Shown in pieces: positions 34,199-44,350 of a stretch of DNA of 64,000 nt. This DNA is from Desulfobulbaceae bacterium. GTDB lineage: Bacteria > Bacteroidota > Ignavibacteria > Kapaibacteriales > UBA2268. The stretch's first letter is position 1; each line of letters opens with the position of its first letter. The translations under genes were made by a program, and so were the position numbers. The notes under the pieces are model-generated. The model was not told the DNA's origin, made no database searches, and worked only from the letters and a program-made list of their open reading frames with translations. The DNA lies in NCBI GenBank assembly GCA_018335795.1, contig JAGXRP010000035.1, forward strand, positions 17,931 through 81,930, written 5' to 3'.

Positions 34199-36313
34199 CT
34201 ACCCTTTAATCGTGAATTTTTTCAACTCTTTGTTCAGTCCTACTACAGCCTGATTCAGTTGACCTGTAGCATTGTTAAATTCCGTTATCGAATCGCGTGT
34301 AAATTTTGCAGCATTATTCAATTCTTTCATAGATGAGTTGATTTCCTTTGAATTGCGAGATTGCTTAGTGGTCGAATCATATACGCTAGCGATTACTTCG
34401 GGTAATTGATTGGCACTCGAAATTAATTCGCCTAATGTGGAAATCAATTCCGATGCCTTATCTGTACCGCTTTTTGTCTGTTCTGTATATTTTATTATCG
34501 AATCAGAGCCTTCTTTTACAGCAATTTGCATCTCGGTAATCATATCTTCAATTTCTAGAGCTGCAATTGCAGTTTGGTCTGCTAATCTTCTAATTTCCCT
34601 TGCAACAACGGCAAATCCTGTTCCGTATGCACCGGCTCGTTCGGCTTCTATTGAGGCATTTAGAGATACTAGATTTGTCTGATTAGCCACTTTTGTAATT
34701 GTTGTGATTACCGAACTGATTTTTGTAGCTCTGGATTTGATGGTTTCAAGTTTTTCCGAAATATCAGCTGATGATTCGGTCAAAGATGACATATTTGTTT
34801 TCAATTGGTTCAAATTTTCGTACCCGTCTTCTGCAAATTCAGAAGTTTGCTTTGCCATTTTGTTCAAATAATCGGTCTGGACAGTCAAGTTTTCAGAAGT
34901 ATCAGCAATTTCGTTACTCAATGAACTAACTTGATTTGTCAAAGCGGCTTGCTCGGCTACTATGGTTTCAATTTCTTTGGCTGATGAAGTTATATTTCCT
35001 GTTGAATCGAAAACTAAATCAGCAGAACTTTTAACCTGAGTTAGCAATGAACCTAAATTGATTGTCATTTGTCGAATCGCACGGAATAATTTTAAAATCT
35101 CATCTCGCACATTAGTTTTGTCTTCCAAATATTTTTTGAACATACCGCTTCTTTTGGGGTCGTTAATTTCATTTACAGCTGCTGATATATCACCTTTGGC
35201 AATTAACTCTGTGATTTCGGTTACAACTTTGATATGATAAGCTATTTGGAGAGAAATCATCACTACCATTACAATGGCTATTGATAGAGCTAATCCGGTA
35301 ACCGCAAAGGCAATCTGCCTTCTTTCCTCAAAATATTCCAATCGCTGATTGAGCAATGTATTTAATTCATCATTCGTCGTATTCCAGAATTCCCAACTTG
35401 ATTCGTTTACTTTGAGCACTAATTCCATAAATTCGTTCTTGTTTACCACACTAACAGCTTGGTCAGAGTATTGTTCGTTGTGTTTTAGCAAGAACTCAAA
35501 ATCGCTGTCAAATTTTAGAAAATTTGGGCGTAACACATTTGTCAAATTTGCATTTGTTCCGTAATATTTGCTGTCATTTTGGATAGATGTATTCAAAGCT
35601 GACAGCAAATGCTCGATATCTGTGCTTAGAGATTGTGCTAAATAGCGTAAGTAGCCTGCATGTTCCGTATCAGGGTCAGTTAAAAATTCAGATGACGAGA
35701 TTACATAATATGAAAAGCTTGTTTTGAATTTTGGCAATGATAGGAGAGTGATATCCGTCAAATAATAAGAATCGAGGTCAGGGTCAAGAATCAAACCTGA
35801 TTCGTCACCAATAAATCTTGTTAATTGGTTTATCAAGCTAAATATTTTACTGTACGATTTTGAAGATTCGTTAAAATTAGCATTATTGCTAATATTGGTT
35901 AAATTTTTCCATTCTTCATTGATTGATTTTGGAGTAAAAGACTTGTGCAACTCGTCATTGAGCAGTTTGTAAGCAAGTTTATTGTTATTTGATTGCTCAT
36001 GAATTAAATAATCTAATTTGTTAAGATTTTGGTCAATTTCATTTGAAAGTGAATCACGCCTTTTGTTAAGTAATTGCGAAATTTCAATATATCCATCGTC
36101 ATATATAGCCTTTGATAACATACTGTGCTCAGTCAATTGACTCAAAGATTCAATAACCGGTTCTAATAGTATGTTCCCTGAGATTTCCATCTCTACTTTC
36201 TCGATGTTTGTATTGTAAGCAGAAAAGACAAAGAACATGAGCGATGCAATTGGCAAAATAAAAACAAGTGTGCTAATAAGCAATTTGACCCAGATTTTCA
36301 GATTTTTAAACAT
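34199..36313 (-). CDS. Methyl-accepting chemotaxis protein, helical sensor domain
   Basis: 704 residues. Membrane helix 1 about 12-33 ([20 protein letters not shown]) and helix 2 about 333-358. The ~300-residue periplasmic part is predicted to be mostly helical and contains [17 protein letters not shown], a motif I have seen in other receptors and kinases with long helical sensors; the ligand is unknown. HAMP-like helices follow with an extra insertion ([17 protein letters not shown]), then the signalling coiled coil with tip [20 protein letters not shown]. There is no C-terminal NWETF-type pentapeptide. Paired with a second MCP 16 bp upstream; both probably feed the CheA of this operon. Confidence 0.93.
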   Translation of the reverse strand: MFKNLKIWVKLLISTLVFILPIASLMFFVFSAYNTNIEKVEMEISGNILLEPVIESLSQLTEHSMLSKAIYDDGYIEISQLLNKRRDSLSNEIDQNLNKLDYLIHEQSNNNKLAYKLLNDELHKSFTPKSINEEWKNLTNISNNANFNESSKSYSKIFSLINQLTRFIGDESGLILDPDLDSYYLTDITLLSLPKFKTSFSYYVISSSEFLTDPDTEHAGYLRYLAQSLSTDIEHLLSALNTSIQNDSKYYGTNANLTNVLRPNFLKFDSDFEFLLKHNEQYSDQAVSVVNKNEFMELVLKVNESSWEFWNTTNDELNTLLNQRLEYFEERRQIAFAVTGLALSIAIVMVVMISLQIAYHIKVVTEITELIAKGDISAAVNEINDPKRSGMFKKYLEDKTNVRDEILKLFRAIRQMTINLGSLLTQVKSSADLVFDSTGNITSSAKEIETIVAEQAALTNQVSSLSNEIADTSENLTVQTDYLNKMAKQTSEFAEDGYENLNQLKTNMSSLTESSADISEKLETIKSRATKISSVITTITKVANQTNLVSLNASIEAERAGAYGTGFAVVAREIRRLADQTAIAALEIEDMITEMQIAVKEGSDSIIKYTEQTKSGTDKASELISTLGELISSANQLPEVIASVYDSTTKQSRNSKEINSSMKELNNAAKFTRDSITEFNNATGQLNQAVVGLNKELKKFTIKG

Positions 36314-36329
36314 ATCGCCATTTTCCTTA

Positions 36330-38543
36330 TCAACTTATTTTAAATTTTGATACTTCACTTTGTAATCCTCTCACTGCATCGTTGAGATTTTCTGTTGCTC
36401 GCTTGAATTCAGTCAAAGAATCCTTCGTTTGGGTTGCTGTCATACTCAATTGAGACATAGCTTCACTGATTTGCTCTGCACTCTTAGATTGATTTTGTGT
36501 TCCTGTACTTACGTTTTCAAATTCGGGAATCAATTCTTTAACTCTTTCAATAATAGAATTCATTTGTTCGCCAATTTCGCCGATATTGCTCGTTCCGCGT
36601 TTTACTTCCTGTCCAAATTTATCCATTTCCATCACACCTGATGAAACCGAACTTTGCATTTCACTAACCATATACTCAATATCTTTAGTTGATACTGCTG
36701 TTTGGTCAGCCAATCTGCTAATTTCGCGAGCTACAACCGAAAAACCTTTACCGTATTCACCTGCTTTTTCGGCTTCTATCGAAGCATTCAATGATAGTAG
36801 ATTTGTTTGCTCCGAAATTTTATTAATCGTGGTCACAACTGTCGAAATCTTATTAGCTTTATCATTGATTATGGAAAGCTTCGATGTGATTGAATTAGTT
36901 GCTTTAGCAAGGTCAAACATTGCTTGTTCCATCATTGTTAAGCTTGATTTGCCGTTTTCAGCCAAATCAGCAGTAACATTTGCGTTCGTACTAACTTTTA
37001 TGATTTTGTTTGCCAACGTATATGAAGTTTGGGTTATTTCCTTGCTCGTTGCAGATACTTCTTTAGTAGATGCGGCTTGCTCGGCAACAGTTGCTTCAAG
37101 TTCACGAGCCGATGCCGCGATTTGAGTTGCCGATGTTGTCACTTGAATGCCCGAACGTTGTACTTGACCAATCAAGGAATCTAGATTGTTTATCATTGAT
37201 TCAAAAGATTTGTACAGTTTATAAATATCATCTTTAAGATTGCTGCTCTTCTCGGAAACAAATTTTGTAGTTGTTTTTAGTCTTTCAAGATTACTCTTTG
37301 CAGCATGTATGTTGCCTGAAGCAATATTTGAAGCTAAATTAGTCAAATAACCCAGTGGTTGGGTCATTCGTTTTGCAAAGAACATTGTCAAAATCAATAT
37401 GATGAATAAAGTGAAAATAATCAGACTTAAATAAATATTCTGCAAATCCGAAATCGTTGCTTCTATTCTATTTCGCGAATCATTGAAATCATCATCAAAT
37501 GCTCCGGCTCCAATGACCCAGCCCCAAGGTTTGAAATACGAAACCGCTGAAAGTTTTGAACGCATTGAGTCATTACCCACATCCTGCCATTGATATTCTT
37601 GAATGAAAAGCTCTCCTTGTTTGAGCTTCATTGCATTTTCAACCATATTTCTTACAAACTTATTTCCATTCGCATCGGCTATTTCTAAAACGCTTTCGCC
37701 GTCCCGCTCACCATTTTTAGAAATAATGTATTTGCCATAGTGAGGATTTAGCGACCCAAGTACGAACACATATCCTGTTTTACCTACTTTTATGTTCATG
37801 ATTGATTTCCGAATTGATTCAATGGAAGCAATCCGTTCACCTACATATATCATACCCTCAATTCGTCCGTTGATATAATATGGCTCGTATGCAGTGACAT
37901 ACCAATCATTAACAACAAAAGCAACGCCATTATAAACTTCCCCGTTCATGACTTTTGCTATTACGGGATTGACTTGACCATCGGGATTCACAGCCGGGAT
38001 GTAAGTTCCAATTGCTCGTTTGTTATCATGATTTCTGACAGAAGTTGCTACTCTAATCATATCACCTTTTTCATTTATTCGCTGGAAGAGTGTGACTGTA
38101 CCAAAAACCTGTTCGGTAACAATATCGACAACATGAGTCGGAGTATCAAAAGAAGTATTTTGACCAAGCCATTTTGAGCCGATATTGACTGCAGGGAGCG
38201 TAACTTCGGTGATTTCACCTGTGAATTGATTTAATGCATTCCATTTGATTAGTTGCTTTGTGAAATTGAAATCACCTTGGTCCTTGATTGTTTGCCTAAG
38301 CACATTCAAAGCAACCTTGTTTTTTTGGACAAAAAGTTCATTTGCCGTTTCAATAATTCCATATGCATCTTTTGAAATTTGGCTGATATTTGCTCTCGAT
38401 AATGAATCGAGTTCCGTTTTAGTTCTTTTGGTCAGTTCAAATTGCAACCGAGCCGTAAAAACTAAAATCAAAATAACAGGTAATAATGCTGCTGAGACAG
38501 TCAGAATCATGAGTTTGCTTTTAAATGTCAATTTCACCTGCAC
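36330..38543 (-). CDS. Methyl-accepting chemotaxis protein with double Cache sensor
   Basis: 737 residues. TM1 about 11-32, TM2 about 370-392. The extracytoplasmic part (33-369) reads as Cache3-Cache2: [20 protein letters not shown] and [19 protein letters not shown], then [13 protein letters not shown] and [15 protein letters not shown]. Such sensors usually bind small organic acids or amino acids; the ligand here is unknown. HAMP carries an insertion like that in the neighbouring MCP, and the tip reads [20 protein letters not shown]. No tether peptide. First gene of the chemosensory operon, divergent from the TPR gene at 38664. Confidence 0.94.
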   Translation of the reverse strand: MQVKLTFKSKLMILTVSAALLPVILILVFTARLQFELTKRTKTELDSLSRANISQISKDAYGIIETANELFVQKNKVALNVLRQTIKDQGDFNFTKQLIKWNALNQFTGEITEVTLPAVNIGSKWLGQNTSFDTPTHVVDIVTEQVFGTVTLFQRINEKGDMIRVATSVRNHDNKRAIGTYIPAVNPDGQVNPVIAKVMNGEVYNGVAFVVNDWYVTAYEPYYINGRIEGMIYVGERIASIESIRKSIMNIKVGKTGYVFVLGSLNPHYGKYIISKNGERDGESVLEIADANGNKFVRNMVENAMKLKQGELFIQEYQWQDVGNDSMRSKLSAVSYFKPWGWVIGAGAFDDDFNDSRNRIEATISDLQNIYLSLIIFTLFIILILTMFFAKRMTQPLGYLTNLASNIASGNIHAAKSNLERLKTTTKFVSEKSSNLKDDIYKLYKSFESMINNLDSLIGQVQRSGIQVTTSATQIAASARELEATVAEQAASTKEVSATSKEITQTSYTLANKIIKVSTNANVTADLAENGKSSLTMMEQAMFDLAKATNSITSKLSIINDKANKISTVVTTINKISEQTNLLSLNASIEAEKAGEYGKGFSVVAREISRLADQTAVSTKDIEYMVSEMQSSVSSGVMEMDKFGQEVKRGTSNIGEIGEQMNSIIERVKELIPEFENVSTGTQNQSKSAEQISEAMSQLSMTATQTKDSLTEFKRATENLNDAVRGLQSEVSKFKIS

Positions 38544-38663
38544 TTCTCCGAAATATTTTCGTCTATTGGTTTCAAAACAATTAACAAATTAACAAGAAAA
38601 ATTGTTTTTTTCATAAATATACTTAGTCTAAATTTGAATTTTATTAAATTAATTAAAGTAAAA

Positions 38664-39449
38664 ATGTTTTATTTCAAAATTTTCTGTGCTCTCATTGTTT
38701 ACTTTTTGCTGAATATATCTCAATCAATTGCCCAAAAAGACATTGAACCAAAGAATAATGTGCTGAAATCAATCAAAGACAGCATTGATTACTACTATCA
38801 TACATTCGATACAGTAGCATTTGCAAGGCTTTTGAAGAAATGTGAATCAGAAATTGTTCGTTACCCTAAAAGTTATTATGCAAATTATTATGCAGGCATG
38901 CTCAAACTGATTCTGGGGAAAATCAACTATAACATTGATTCCGACTACGCCTACGAGCTTTTCACAGAAGGAGTTGAGAATTTTCATGTTTCTGAAAAAA
39001 GCAAACGGACAGGAGAAATCTGTGCTTTACTGTCCGCTACATATGGCAAAAGGTCGTCACTCTCAGGGCTAAATGCAATTTTCTTAGGTATGAAAGCGAA
39101 ATCTTGGATTTATGATGCTGCAGAACTTGATAAGCAAAGCACTAAAATCAATCTTGTGGCAGCAACACATCTAATGCATTTGCCATCATTTTACGGTGGA
39201 GACAAGAAAAAAGCTCGAAAACTGTTGCTCGATGCATTCGAAATTCAAAAAAGAAATCAATCACAAGATTCTTTAGAATTGAACTGGGGGGATGACGCCG
39301 AACTACATGCTTATATGGCACAACTCGAAATTTTAGAGAGCAACATCGAAAAGGCAAAATTTCATATGTCTGAAGCATTAAAAATCAAGCCGAATTATGG
39401 ATTTGTACTATTTGATCTGAGCATTCAACTTAAGAAAATAAAGCCCTAA
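38664..39449 (+). CDS. Secreted TPR-like protein of unknown function
   Basis: About 261 residues from the ATG at 38664; an in-frame TTG ten codons upstream is less likely. Signal peptide MFYFKIFCALIVYFLLNISQS ends near SIAQ. The rest is helical with TPR-like pairs (SYYANYYAGMLKLILGKINY, DAELHAYMAQLEILESNIEK followed by AKFHMSEALKIKPNYGFVLF). A periplasmic protein-interaction scaffold is likely, with no enzyme motif. The stop overlaps the convergent hpt stop by 4 bases (CTAA). Confidence 0.7.
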   Translation: MFYFKIFCALIVYFLLNISQSIAQKDIEPKNNVLKSIKDSIDYYYHTFDTVAFARLLKKCESEIVRYPKSYYANYYAGMLKLILGKINYNIDSDYAYELFTEGVENFHVSEKSKRTGEICALLSATYGKRSSLSGLNAIFLGMKAKSWIYDAAELDKQSTKINLVAATHLMHLPSFYGGDKKKARKLLLDAFEIQKRNQSQDSLELNWGDDAELHAYMAQLEILESNIEKAKFHMSEALKIKPNYGFVLFDLSIQLKKIKP

Positions 39450-39985
39450 GCTTGGTCTTTGATGTAAATATCTAACAATTGTCGCCCGTACTCGGCGTAG
39501 TCTAATCCATATCCTACAACGAACAACTCCGGAATTTCAATACCGATATACTTAACATCTATATCAACTTTTCTCGCTGTAGTTTTGGATAATAAAGTAG
39601 CTACTTCGACAGATTTAGGATTAAATGTTTTGACAAAGTCCAATAAGGATTTCAAGGTATAACCAGTATCAATAATGTCCTCGACGATTATAATGTCTTT
39701 ACCACCGAAATTCTCGCCCAAAGATTGAAGAGTCACATTGCCGGAACTTTCCATCTCAGAACCATAACTTTTGGCACTTATCACTTCGATTTGGGATTGG
39801 AGATTTACACAGCGAATTAAATCGGCAGCAAAAAAAATAGCACCTTTCATCACTACTAAAAATAGGGGAGATGAGTCGGCATAATCCTTTTCGATTGATG
39901 TAGCCATTATTTTCAATGATTCATGAATTTGTTCTTTTGAGAACAAAATTTTGAATTTTACGCCATTTATTTCCATAATATCCAT
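39446..39985 (-). CDS. hpt: Hypoxanthine phosphoribosyltransferase
   Basis: 179 residues, normal length. It salvages hypoxanthine or guanine with PRPP to IMP or GMP. The PRPP-binding loop is IIIVEDIIDTGYTL (98-111), the flexible-loop segment is ISAKSYGSEMESSG, and the base-binding end has YIGIEIPELFVVGYGLDYAE. Adjacent to tilS (6 bp), a pairing conserved in many bacteria, and probably co-transcribed with it. AGGAAAT precedes the ATG at 39985. Confidence 0.95.
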   Translation of the reverse strand: MDIMEINGVKFKILFSKEQIHESLKIMATSIEKDYADSSPLFLVVMKGAIFFAADLIRCVNLQSQIEVISAKSYGSEMESSGNVTLQSLGENFGGKDIIIVEDIIDTGYTLKSLLDFVKTFNPKSVEVATLLSKTTARKVDIDVKYIGIEIPELFVVGYGLDYAEYGRQLLDIYIKDQA

Positions 39986-39991
39986 GATTTC

Positions 39992-42583
39992 CTACTTTAG
40001 CTGAACAATTTCAGCTTTTAAAAATTTCTTCGTCTCACTGTCAATTTTAAATTTCTCTCCGATTCGCTTCCCAACAACCCAAACAGTTTCATAAGTATTT
40101 CGGACGATGATGATGTTTGGTTTTTCGAGCAAAGTAACCTTTTCATTTGTCAAGAAATCGCTTATTTTCATCTCACCGGGTGCTCCAAGAGGTTGGAAAG
40201 TGTCGCCTTGTTCCCAATTTCGTATTTCCACATAAGTCCCAACTTTATCATAATCAAAATATTCTACTTCGGGGTTTTCGATAATTTTCACAGCACGTTT
40301 ATCAACTAAAGTGAAAACGATTTTATAACCGTTCACGCGGTATTCGCTTGGTATTGAGCCAAATACTTTTATTTTCTTAATGACGGATGATTTGGATATA
40401 ATTACAATGTTTCTGTCCTTCAGTGCAAAATATCCGGAGCCAATTTCTACTTGAGTGCCACTTTGTTTGTCAAAAATTGACATGATTCTATCAACGGCTG
40501 ACAGCGATAATGGCTGCAATCTAAAATATTTAAGCCAAGCAGCTTGAATAATTTCACCTTGCATGAACTCTTCATGAGTTTGAAGTATAGGTACCTTGAG
40601 ACTGAATCTTTCGGGTGTGACATCCACAACTACCGGGAGTAAATGCTTTTTGACTAATTCTCTAATCAAATTATCAGCACCATAAATTAATCTTGCTGTA
40701 CGTGTAATGATATCATCAACAGCAGGATTAAAATCAGCCCTAAGTTTTGGCATCAAATCTAAACGAATCTTGTTTCTTGTATAATTCAACAATTGATTCG
40801 ATTCATCTTCTCGCCATTTTAGTTTACGCAATTCGGCATAATTTTTTATTTCTTTCTTGCTAAAAGCAAGTAGAGGTCTAATGATGAGTACATTTTTTAC
40901 AAATTTCCTGACTTCAGGGATGCCGCTTAATCCGGTTAATCCCGAACCACGTAATAAATTTAGCATAAAGGTTTCAACTGAATCATCTGAAGTATGGGCA
41001 GTAGCCATCAAATCGGCATCTAAATTTCTAGTCGTACGTTCAAAAAAATTGTATCGCAAATTACGAGCTGCATGTTCGATACTTATATTATTTTTTTGTG
41101 AGAATGCTTTAACGTTACCGGAACTATTTAAGAATTGGACGTTATATTGTTCAGCCAAATTCTTTACTAATTCAGCATCTAAGTCTGATTCTTTCTCACG
41201 AAGCATATGATTGAAATGTGCGATGTATATTTGCAATCCCAATTTATCAGCAATCAAAGCCATACAATCCAACATGACTACAGAATCAACACCACCACTG
41301 ACTGCAAGAACTATTCTGAATCCCTTTTCTATGTAGATTCTCGTTTTGAGAAAATCTTCGATTGTTGCTAAAAATTTCCGGATTACCGGATTTTTTAATA
41401 ATCGTGGAGCTAATTGTTTAACGTCGGGTAATGAATATGTCAATACTTCTCGAGCGATAGGTTTTGGTGTATGCTTTGATTGCAAGTCCTGTTTAAGGTC
41501 TTCCTTATTATTTTTAGCATTTATAGATTGTGGTTTTTGCTTAGTTTGCTCTGCTTTTGTTTTTTGATTCGGATTTTGTTTTATCTTATTCGGGTTTTGC
41601 TTAATCTGATTGGGGTTTTGCTTTTGTTGATTCGGATTTTGTTTTATCTGATTCGGGTTTTGCTTAATCTGATTCGGGTTCTGTTTTGGCTGTTCTACTG
41701 TAGTTTGTAGCTCAGAATTCACAACAAGGTCTTCAACTTTCTCCTTTTGATTCGGGTTTAGTTTTTGTTGATTTGGATTTTGCTTAATCTGATTGGGATT
41801 TTGCTTTTTTTGATTCGGGTTTTGCTTAATCTGATTCGGATTCTGTTTTGGCTGTTCTACTGTAGTCTGTAGCTCAGAATTCACAACAAGGTCTTCAACT
41901 TTCGCCTTTTGATTCGGGTTTTGCTTAATCTGATTGGGGTTTTGCTTTTGTTGATTCGGGTTTTGCTTAATCTGATTGGGGTTTTGCTTTTGTTGATTCG
42001 GATTTTGCTTAATCTGATTGGGGTTTTGCTTTTGTTGATTCGGATTTTGCTTAATCTGATTCGGATTTTGCTGATGTTGGCTTCTACCCTGAATGTTTTG
42101 ATTTGGAATATAGTTGGCTTGTCGTGGAGTAGATGTATTGCTTTCAGTGGCAATTTTGTCAGAAACTTTTATTTCATCATCAGAATCGAAAGTAATGATA
42201 GAACTGAAATTTAGAGATTCAATTTTTGGTTCAGCATTTTCAATCTCTGATATTTCATTTTTAACTACTTTTGTTGACTTGCGTTTTTGAGAACTATTGC
42301 TAGAAGATTGATGCGCGTTTGAATTAACAGATTCAACATTCGAGTTATCAGTTTTTGAGTCATCAGCTATTTTAAGTTCAGTAATCGTCACAGAAACTTT
42401 CTTTTCATCAACAATCACTGTATCGGGTGAGGTGTTGCTTGTTACCTTTCGTCGAGTATTAGATTTTTTGCGTTGAACTTTGAAGCCATCTATCTCGGTT
42501 TCAGAATTTACTTTTGTTGAAGCCGGAGATTCATCAGTTAATTTTTTAGCAATATCTGCTTTGGTTTTATTACTTTTTGCCAT
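39992..42583 (-). CDS. tilS: tRNA(Ile)-lysidine synthetase with long Asn/Gln/Pro repeat extension
   Basis: 863 residues, about twice a normal TilS. The catalytic part starts near residue 415: PP-loop LAVSGGVDSVVML (429-434 is SGGVDS), IAHFNHMLREKESD, ATAHTSDDSVETFMLNLLRG and SNQLLNYTRNKIRLDLMP, with the TilS C-terminal domain to 863. It lysidinylates C34 of tRNA-Ile(CAU), an essential step. Residues 1-390 are an extension: a Ser/Lys/Asp-rich disordered part (1-165), then 19 heptads of the QNPNQ(I/Q)K type (171-342) in three blocks. No Met occurs between residues 1 and about 437, so an ATG start for a short form is not available. Followed closely by hpt. Confidence 0.92.
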   Translation of the reverse strand: MAKSNKTKADIAKKLTDESPASTKVNSETEIDGFKVQRKKSNTRRKVTSNTSPDTVIVDEKKVSVTITELKIADDSKTDNSNVESVNSNAHQSSSNSSQKRKSTKVVKNEISEIENAEPKIESLNFSSIITFDSDDEIKVSDKIATESNTSTPRQANYIPNQNIQGRSQHQQNPNQIKQNPNQQKQNPNQIKQNPNQQKQNPNQIKQNPNQQKQNPNQIKQNPNQKAKVEDLVVNSELQTTVEQPKQNPNQIKQNPNQKKQNPNQIKQNPNQQKLNPNQKEKVEDLVVNSELQTTVEQPKQNPNQIKQNPNQIKQNPNQQKQNPNQIKQNPNKIKQNPNQKTKAEQTKQKPQSINAKNNKEDLKQDLQSKHTPKPIAREVLTYSLPDVKQLAPRLLKNPVIRKFLATIEDFLKTRIYIEKGFRIVLAVSGGVDSVVMLDCMALIADKLGLQIYIAHFNHMLREKESDLDAELVKNLAEQYNVQFLNSSGNVKAFSQKNNISIEHAARNLRYNFFERTTRNLDADLMATAHTSDDSVETFMLNLLRGSGLTGLSGIPEVRKFVKNVLIIRPLLAFSKKEIKNYAELRKLKWREDESNQLLNYTRNKIRLDLMPKLRADFNPAVDDIITRTARLIYGADNLIRELVKKHLLPVVVDVTPERFSLKVPILQTHEEFMQGEIIQAAWLKYFRLQPLSLSAVDRIMSIFDKQSGTQVEIGSGYFALKDRNIVIISKSSVIKKIKVFGSIPSEYRVNGYKIVFTLVDKRAVKIIENPEVEYFDYDKVGTYVEIRNWEQGDTFQPLGAPGEMKISDFLTNEKVTLLEKPNIIIVRNTYETVWVVGKRIGEKFKIDSETKKFLKAEIVQLK
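41558..42073 (-). repeat. 21-bp coding tandem repeat inside tilS
   Basis: Nineteen copies of a 21-bp unit encoding QNPNQIK or QNPNQQK, mostly alternating so that the true period is 42 bp. They fall into blocks of 8, 5 and 6, separated by two copies of a spacer encoding KVEDLVVNSELQTTVEQPK. The spacers are nearly identical at DNA level, pointing to recent duplication. The array stays in frame throughout. It is not a CRISPR: there are no unique spacers. Confidence 0.93.
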
Positions 42584-42659
42584 ATTAAAATTATATACGA
42601 ATTATGAGATTTAACATTTCTTTCGGAAATGAACAATCATTTAATTCAAATATAATATA

Positions 42660-44183
42660 TTAATCATTGTCTTGGTTCAATGGAATAGAAAATGCAAAAG
42701 TTGAACCCTTTCCGAGAGTACTTTTTACCCAGACTCTGCCGTGATGTGCATCGATCAATTTTTTGACTATCCAAAGCCCCAATCCGGTAGAATTTTCGTT
42801 CCCTGTTGGTTTTGCACTCAACCTAGCACCTCTTTCAAATGTATGTTTCAAATCTTCTTGTGATAGTCCTAAACCGTTATCACTTATCTCGAAAACTACA
42901 TTATCATTTTCAAAGAAAGATTTCAACTTCACACTTCCACCATTTTGAGTGAATTTAATAGCGTTAGAGACTAAATTTTCGATTACTTCATCAATTTTGT
43001 TGGGGTCGAGCATACATTCCGGCAAGTCAGACTGCAAAGATGTTGTAAAAATGATTGATTTGTTCTTAGCTGCTATTTTGTTACGAGTAAACACATCATT
43101 CACAATATAGTTTAAGTTTGCTTGTTCAAAATTTATAATCATCCGATTACTTTCAAGAGCCATGATTCTTGATACTTCTTGTGAAAGATTAACAATTCTT
43201 GAGGTTGTTTGGGCTATATCGTTTATGATTTCCTGTTGCTCACTTGCAGTTAAATCATACGATGTCAGCAATTCCACTAAACTTTTAATAAGCGAAGCCG
43301 GATTTTTGATGTCGTGAATAACCACCGCAAAAAGGTCGTCCTTTTGCTTTTGGAGGTCTTCTAATTCCATTTTGCTCTTTGACAGTTTTTGAACCATATG
43401 TTGTAAATCGCTGTTTTGCTTTGCTAATTCTTGAGCTCGTAGCAATACTGCGTCAATTTGTCCACGTAAGGCTGAAATTTCAGCCCTCAGCTTACTATTT
43501 TCCTCTAAAGCGGACTCATATTTTGATAAATCTACACCTTTCGATTCGCTTTTAATTGCAATTTGCTTTTCAGCCCCATTCTTTTTTCCTTTCGCTATAT
43601 ATAGCACCAATAGTATGATTACAAGCAATCCAAGCAGTGCTATTATGATTTTCTCAAGGTTAGATGATGATTCTGTACTTACTTCTTCCGTAAGCAAAGT
43701 GTCAGGAGGTGCTACCATTCCGGCTATATGTTGTTTGAGAGAATCAATTTTGACAAACATTGCAGCTTTTTCGTTATCAACAATGATTTTTATTTCCGTT
43801 TCTACTGCATTCCATTGTCTTTGCAAATCGAATGCTCCTATCGTCAAAATATAATTTTTTTCGGGTAGATTTTTGTAAGAAACTGATGGCGAACCTGTTG
43901 TACGTATAGATGAATCTATCCCATCACTAAATTTAACTCTGAAGTAAAATGGCGTTGTTTTATCAGCGCTTTGAGCTGTATTAAGCCTGTATTCGACAGA
44001 AATCGAATCCGAATTGCTGATGGTAATGCCATTACCGAAATCGCTGACTTTCGTACTATTGACATAAATTGTCTCCAACACTACAGTTTTACTCGAATCT
44101 ATAGGCTGACTATATGTTTGCCTGATAGGCAATATGTTCAACAGCACTATAAATGAAATCGCTAAAATAATTTTAATTTTCAT
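42660..44183 (-). CDS. Sensor histidine kinase
   Basis: 507 residues. Signal peptide (1-25), an extracytoplasmic part (about 30-140) with SVSYKNLPEKNYILTIGAFD resembling the Y_Y_Y domain of two-component sensors, one membrane helix (178-198), a coiled coil (220-280), HisKA with His290 (FAVVIHDIKNPASLIK), and HATPase with NLVSNAIKFTQNGG, ISDNGLGLS and NSTGLGLWIVKK. No receiver or response-regulator gene adjoins. It lies 76 bp upstream of tilS on the same strand and is divergent from rrf2. The signal sensed is unknown. Confidence 0.9.
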   Translation of the reverse strand: MKIKIILAISFIVLLNILPIRQTYSQPIDSSKTVVLETIYVNSTKVSDFGNGITISNSDSISVEYRLNTAQSADKTTPFYFRVKFSDGIDSSIRTTGSPSVSYKNLPEKNYILTIGAFDLQRQWNAVETEIKIIVDNEKAAMFVKIDSLKQHIAGMVAPPDTLLTEEVSTESSSNLEKIIIALLGLLVIILLVLYIAKGKKNGAEKQIAIKSESKGVDLSKYESALEENSKLRAEISALRGQIDAVLLRAQELAKQNSDLQHMVQKLSKSKMELEDLQKQKDDLFAVVIHDIKNPASLIKSLVELLTSYDLTASEQQEIINDIAQTTSRIVNLSQEVSRIMALESNRMIINFEQANLNYIVNDVFTRNKIAAKNKSIIFTTSLQSDLPECMLDPNKIDEVIENLVSNAIKFTQNGGSVKLKSFFENDNVVFEISDNGLGLSQEDLKHTFERGARLSAKPTGNENSTGLGLWIVKKLIDAHHGRVWVKSTLGKGSTFAFSIPLNQDND

Positions 44184-44263
44184 TTCTACTCATGTTAAAA
44201 TTTAAGTATATAAATATACTAAATAAAAGTTAAATACAAAATTCTATGCCAAACATTAACAAT

Positions 44264-44312
44264 TTAGGATAAATTTTTTTCTAATTAGGATAACAATAGT
44301 CCTATTTTCCTA
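44264..44312. promoter_or_regulatory. Cluster of TAGGA/TCCTA motifs before rrf2, candidate operator
   Basis: TTAGGATAA occurs twice as a direct repeat (44264-44272 and 44285-44293), 21 bp apart or two helical turns. Inverted copies TCCTA follow at 44300-44304 and 44308-44312. The site lies about 40-90 bp before the rrf2 ATG, in the region shared with the divergent kinase gene. I infer binding of the Rrf2 dimer for autoregulation of the SUF operon. Confidence 0.45.
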
Positions 44313-44350
44313 TCGTCTTTTGCATTGATTGTTTAAAACTATGACTAAAA

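Noticed and set aside
41558..42073. CRISPR-like array of regular repeats
   Set aside because: The 21/42-bp units stay in frame within tilS, have no unique spacers, and encode QNPNQ heptads.
41480..42214. Hydrophobic repeat proteins on the plus strand and a Ser/Arg/Ile repeat on the minus strand
   Set aside because: Shadow frames of the tilS repeat; the period-21 DNA keeps all frames open.
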